Assembly (NCBI GenBank): GCA_945888585.1
Contig: CAMDAI010000062.1
Coordinates: 1-7,297 of the forward strand
Direction of reading: 5' to 3'
From: Rickettsia typhi
Lineage (GTDB): Bacteria > Pseudomonadota > Alphaproteobacteria > Rickettsiales > UBA1997
Length of the DNA: 7,297 nt
Below are positions 4,771-7,297 of the stretch, piece by piece. The notes below the pieces were generated by a model. That model had not been told where the DNA came from. It made no database searches and saw only the letters and a list, made by a program, of their open reading frames with translations. The position numbers and the translations under genes were made by a program. Each line of letters starts with the position of its first letter. Positions within the stretch are counted from its first letter, which is position 1.

Positions 4771-6855
4771 TCAAGTAATTATTAAACTATCTTGCAACTC
4801 GCCATTAAAGGCTTTTTGAAGAACTGATTTTTTCAACTCTTCTAAATCATTTATTTTTTGATTATAGATTGCTTCTAATTTCTTGGTTTCGGTTGATACA
4901 GCATTTATTTTTTTAAGAATGTTTTTTTGTTCTCCAAGAGATTTAGGAAACATAATTTTAATACTTGTGAGATTGCTATTATATAGCCTTGAAATAGTTG
5001 CTCCTTTAGATGGTTGCCAATCACAAAATTCATAAAAAACATATAAGTAATCATTCAAAACTTGCTTTTCATTATTGTTAATCCAAACAATATTTGAATC
5101 TTGAAAAAAAGCTGGTTCACCATCATATCTCACTCGCCTTCCAATAGTTCCGGATGCTGATATTAAAATGTCTCCTTTTTTTGGAAATGAGTATTTGGTG
5201 CGAAACTCATCATAAATTTCTTTAGAGATAAATGCGTCTGGCGTTTTGCCAAAAGTGCCAATTTTGTAAAATGGGATTTCACCAGTTGAAGAAGTTTGAT
5301 GTTTCAATATTCTTTTGCACATTGACGGTTTTCCTATTTCCCCTAATGTCTTCTCTTCCCAATCTTCACCTTTATTTTCAAACACTTTTTGCAAATAGCT
5401 TTCAAAAAGCTCTTGGGCGTTTTTTAGGTTTTTTAAGATTTTATCACTTTCTTTATCTAAAGTCTTCATCTCTTCTAAAATCTCTTGTGGTGATCTTAAA
5501 ATATTATCATCTTTTTTGTTGGGGTTTTTAACCGATAAATCAAAAGTTAACTGATCAATATCTCTTAAATTCAAAGCCCAAGAATTATCACTTTTGGCAA
5601 AAGTTTTTTGCAAGTTAATAAAATCAGCTAAATCAGTTTCATTTAAAGGGTTGGTTTTGCCTAAATTTCGATCCAAATTTAATTGATAATACCAAACATC
5701 TCTTGTTGCTTCGCCTTTTTCAAAAAATAGCACTACTGTTTTAACGCCAGCCCCAGTAAAGGTTCCGCCAGGTAAATCAAGAATTGTGTGTAAGTTGCAA
5801 TCTTCCAATAATTTTCTTCGAAGTGAAATTGCGGCGTTGTCGGTGTTGCTTAAAAAAGTGTTTTTAATAACAATGCCAGCTTTTCCACCCGCTTTTAAAC
5901 TTTTGATAAAATGTTGTAAGAATAAAAATGCTGTCTCGCCAGTTTTAATTGGGAAATTTTGCTGAACTTCTGCCCTTTCTTTTCCGCCAAAAGGTGGGTT
6001 TGCTAGAACCACATCGTAAGTGGGGGTAATATCATTAATATTTTCAGCTAGCGTGTTGGCGTGAATAATGTTGGGGGCTTTAACACCGTGCAAAATCATA
6101 TTCATTATGCCAATGATGTAGGCTAAGGCTTTTTTCTCTTTGCCAAAAAAGGTTTGGTTTTGTAAAATCTCACTATCTTTAGTTGATAGGTTTTTGCCGT
6201 TTAAATATTCAAACGCTTCACATAAAAACCCTGCTGAACCAACCGCTCCATCATAAATTTTATTGCCAATTTGCGGATTAACAACTTTTACAATAGTTTT
6301 AATCAAAGGGCGTGGTGTGTAATATTCGCCCCCATTTCTTCCAGCATTGCCCATATTTTGAATTTTAGCCTCGTAAAGATGGCTCATTTCGTGCTTTTCC
6401 TTTGAAGTGCGAAAATGCAACTTGTCTATTAGGTTTATGCACTCCCTTAAATTGTAGCCGCTTTGTATTCTGTTTTTTAGCTCAGAGAAAATTTCACCAA
6501 TTTTATATTCAATTGTATCTGGGCTTGTTGCCTCAATTTTGAATTTCTTTAGATAGGGGAATAGTTTTTGATCAACAAAATCTATTAAATCATCACCAGT
6601 TAAGGCTTTATGATGATCTAATTTGTCATCCTCACTCTTTGGCATCGCCCAAATATTCCACTGATATTCTGGCTTAATAATAGTATTATAATCTTTGCCA
6701 GTTAGTTCAGCGGCTGTTTTTCTATCATTTTCTAAATCATCTAAATATTTAAGAAATAATAGCCAAGAAGTTTGCTCCACATAATCAAGCTCACTACCAC
6801 AACCTGCATCTTTATGAAGAATATTATCTATATTTTTAAAGGTCTGTTCAAACAT
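4771..6855 (-). CDS. hsdM: Fused type I methylase and specificity protein (HsdM-HsdS, single TRD)
   Basis: This 694-residue protein joins two subunits that are usually separate. Residues 1 to about 480 are a type I N6-adenine methylase. They comprise the HsdM N-terminal helical domain (about 1-130), the GGEYYTPRPLI motif (175-185), the SAM-binding YDGAVGSAGFL (201-211) and the catalytic NPPF (286-289). A helical linker follows (about 455-495, NAQELFESYLQKVFENKGEDWEE). Next comes one HsdS target recognition domain (about 498-640, with EIPFYKIGTFGK and FPKKGDILISASGTIGR), and then a conserved coiled-coil helix (about 643-685) ending in KSVLQKAFNGEL. A normal HsdS has two TRDs of about 150 residues each, so this is a half-specificity module likely to dimerise on a symmetric bipartite site. 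It starts 2 nt after the regulator's stop. No frameshift is visible, and all methylase motifs look functional. Confidence 0.93.
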   Translation of the reverse strand: MFEQTFKNIDNILHKDAGCGSELDYVEQTSWLLFLKYLDDLENDRKTAAELTGKDYNTIIKPEYQWNIWAMPKSEDDKLDHHKALTGDDLIDFVDQKLFPYLKKFKIEATSPDTIEYKIGEIFSELKNRIQSGYNLRECINLIDKLHFRTSKEKHEMSHLYEAKIQNMGNAGRNGGEYYTPRPLIKTIVKVVNPQIGNKIYDGAVGSAGFLCEAFEYLNGKNLSTKDSEILQNQTFFGKEKKALAYIIGIMNMILHGVKAPNIIHANTLAENINDITPTYDVVLANPPFGGKERAEVQQNFPIKTGETAFLFLQHFIKSLKAGGKAGIVIKNTFLSNTDNAAISLRRKLLEDCNLHTILDLPGGTFTGAGVKTVVLFFEKGEATRDVWYYQLNLDRNLGKTNPLNETDLADFINLQKTFAKSDNSWALNLRDIDQLTFDLSVKNPNKKDDNILRSPQEILEEMKTLDKESDKILKNLKNAQELFESYLQKVFENKGEDWEEKTLGEIGKPSMCKRILKHQTSSTGEIPFYKIGTFGKTPDAFISKEIYDEFRTKYSFPKKGDILISASGTIGRRVRYDGEPAFFQDSNIVWINNNEKQVLNDYLYVFYEFCDWQPSKGATISRLYNSNLTSIKIMFPKSLGEQKNILKKINAVSTETKKLEAIYNQKINDLEELKKSVLQKAFNGELQDSLIIT

Positions 6856-6857
6856 TT

Positions 6858-7115
6858 TTAATTGTCTTGGTTGGTTTTATCCTTCAATAGATCTACCCTA
6901 TATTTAACATCATCATTTTCAAATCTAATACCAGCTTTCTCAAAGGCGTTAATAATTTTTTCAAGTGTATCAACTTTTAAATTTCTTACTCCTCTTTCAA
7001 AATCTGCCAAAGTTGCTTTATTAATTCCTGCTTTTTGGCTTAAATCTTCCTGTTTCCAACTTACCAAATCTCTAGCCGCTTTGCATTGTTGGTAAGTAAT
7101 AATTACTTTGCTCAT
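6858..7115 (-). CDS. Small XRE-family HTH regulator of the R-M operon
   Basis: This is an 85-residue protein with an XRE/Cro-type helix-turn-helix: helix 2 about QEDLSQKAG (22-30) and recognition helix about NKATLADFERG (32-42). A short C-terminal strand region follows. The layout (TxxQCKAAR..., then ADFERG, then a LEKIINAFEKAGIRFENDD tail) resembles a small regulator family common in alphaproteobacteria. I chose ATG at 7115 because family similarity begins there. An upstream in-frame ATG at 7139 and a TTG at 7166 are less likely. No Shine-Dalgarno supports any of them. It is the first gene of the operon, 2 nt ahead of hsdMS, and probably represses its own promoter via the adjacent quasi-palindrome. 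A role delaying restriction after entry into a new host, as for controller proteins, is an inference. Confidence 0.85.
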   Translation of the reverse strand: MSKVIITYQQCKAARDLVSWKQEDLSQKAGINKATLADFERGVRNLKVDTLEKIINAFEKAGIRFENDDVKYRVDLLKDKTNQDN

Positions 7116-7139
7116 TATTTTATTATTTTTAATTGACAT

Positions 7140-7179
7140 AAACAATCTAATTATGTAATATGACAATTATAGATTGTTT
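7140..7179. promoter_or_regulatory. 40-bp quasi-palindrome, likely operator of the HTH regulator
   Basis: AAACAATCT (7140-7148) and AGATTGTTT (7171-7179) are perfect 9-bp inverted arms. They are separated by 22 bp that is itself partly symmetric (AATTAT on one side, ATTAT on the other). The arm centres are 31 bp apart, about three helical turns, so dimers would bind on one face of the DNA. The element sits between the TATAAT box and the regulator start, covering the expected transcription start. This is typical of autoregulation by an XRE protein. Confidence 0.6.
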
Positions 7180-7181
7180 TT

Positions 7182-7210
7182 ATTATATTTAATACCGCTT
7201 TATGAATAAA
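7182..7210 (-). promoter_or_regulatory. Candidate promoter of the xre-hsdMS-albA-like operon
   Basis: On the minus strand, a perfect TATAAT (7187-7182) follows TTTATT (7210-7205) after 17 bp. Transcription would start near 7175, inside the first arm of the quasi-palindrome, giving a leader of about 60 nt before ATG 7115. The -35 is weak. An alternative TTGTCA at 7166-7161 would have only a poor -10 and would place the start too close to the gene. Confidence 0.5.
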
Positions 7211-7237
7211 TTATTATGTTGGAAAGGCTTTATATTC

Positions 7238-7268
7238 ATAGAGTTTAAATATAACTAACTAACTCTAT
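7238..7268. repeat. Inverted repeat upstream of the R-M operon
   Basis: ATAGAGTT (7238-7245) and AACTCTAT (7261-7268) form a perfect 8-bp inverted repeat with a 15-nt loop containing AACT tandem repeats. The 3' arm is followed by TTTTT on the plus strand, so it could be a weak bidirectional boundary or terminator. No plus-strand gene is visible upstream to be terminated. Confidence 0.35.
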
Positions 7269-7278
7269 TTTTGGTTAA

Positions 7279-7296
7279 ATTACAACAATTTGTAAT
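7279..7296. repeat. Perfect palindrome at the window edge
   Basis: ATTACAA-CAAT-TTGTAAT is a perfect 7-bp inverted repeat with a 4-bp centre. It could be an operator for a gene beyond the window or the tip of a larger structure. The window ends one base later, so it cannot be judged further. The rest of 7211-7297 holds no gene that I can see. Confidence 0.35.
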
Positions 7297-7297
7297 A

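Noticed and set aside
5232..5531. Plus-strand 99-codon open frame opposite hsdMS.
   Set aside because: It is antisense to the M-S linker and TRD, rich in Phe/Leu/Cys as expected from complementing Lys/Glu-rich coding, with no domain.
4771..6855. Type IIG/BcgI-like restriction-methylase reading of the fused protein.
   Set aside because: There is no nuclease motif N-terminal to the methylase; the N-terminus is the HsdM helical domain, and a complete HsdR is encoded in the same locus.
6862..7095. Plus-strand 77-codon frame opposite the HTH gene.
   Set aside because: It exactly mirrors the XRE regulator, whose family match is clear on the minus strand.
7116..7166. Longer N-terminus of the HTH regulator from TTG 7166 or ATG 7139.
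   Set aside because: The extra residues (SYYIIRLFMSIKNNKI) do not fit the family, would be translated from the operator palindrome, and gain no ribosome site.

Overview
The window is A/T-rich chromosomal DNA, about one third G+C by eye. It reads with the standard bacterial code: TGA and TAA are stops and Trp is TGG. Three features point weakly to an A/T-rich alphaproteobacterium, for example Rickettsiales-like. The tRNA has its CCA encoded in the DNA, the first gene is a BI-1/YbhL-type membrane protein ending in GDRRD, and the small regulator looks like a short HTH family common in alphaproteobacteria. This placement is an inference, not a firm call. None of the four minus-strand genes has a convincing Shine-Dalgarno sequence.

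Layout: positions 1-276 hold the 3' end of a plus-strand BI-1 family gene, followed by a clear intrinsic terminator (298-331). A complete tRNA-Asn(GTT) lies at 394-468, and a hairpin overlaps its 3' end. From 514 to about 7115 everything is on the minus strand and forms one type I restriction-modification locus. In transcription order it contains a small XRE-type HTH regulator (7115-6858), a fused HsdM-HsdS methylase/specificity protein with a single target recognition domain (6855-4771), an AlbA_2/Schlafen-like plus GHKL-ATPase protein with C-terminal winged helices (4767-3109), and, after a 231-bp gap, a type IB (EcoAI/EcoEI-like) HsdR translocase/nuclease (2877-514). The first three genes are separated by only 2-3 nt and should be co-transcribed.

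How the parts fit: HsdMS supplies methylation and DNA recognition. With only one recognition domain it probably dimerises and reads a symmetric split site. HsdR supplies ATP-driven translocation and cleavage. The HTH protein probably represses its own operon through a 40-bp quasi-palindrome next to a TATAAT box. The embedded AlbA_2/GHKL protein is an accessory gene of unknown function.

The most unusual non-coding structure is in the gap before hsdR. It holds three diverged 25-bp copies of an element, each made of two 8-bp direct half-sites (TCANATAA) 11 bp apart. The copy furthest upstream sits exactly on the -35/spacer of a good candidate hsdR promoter. This suggests that restriction is controlled separately from methylation. 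The locus ends about 45 bp from the tRNA-Asn 3' end, a common island boundary, but no integrase or duplicated tRNA end is visible.
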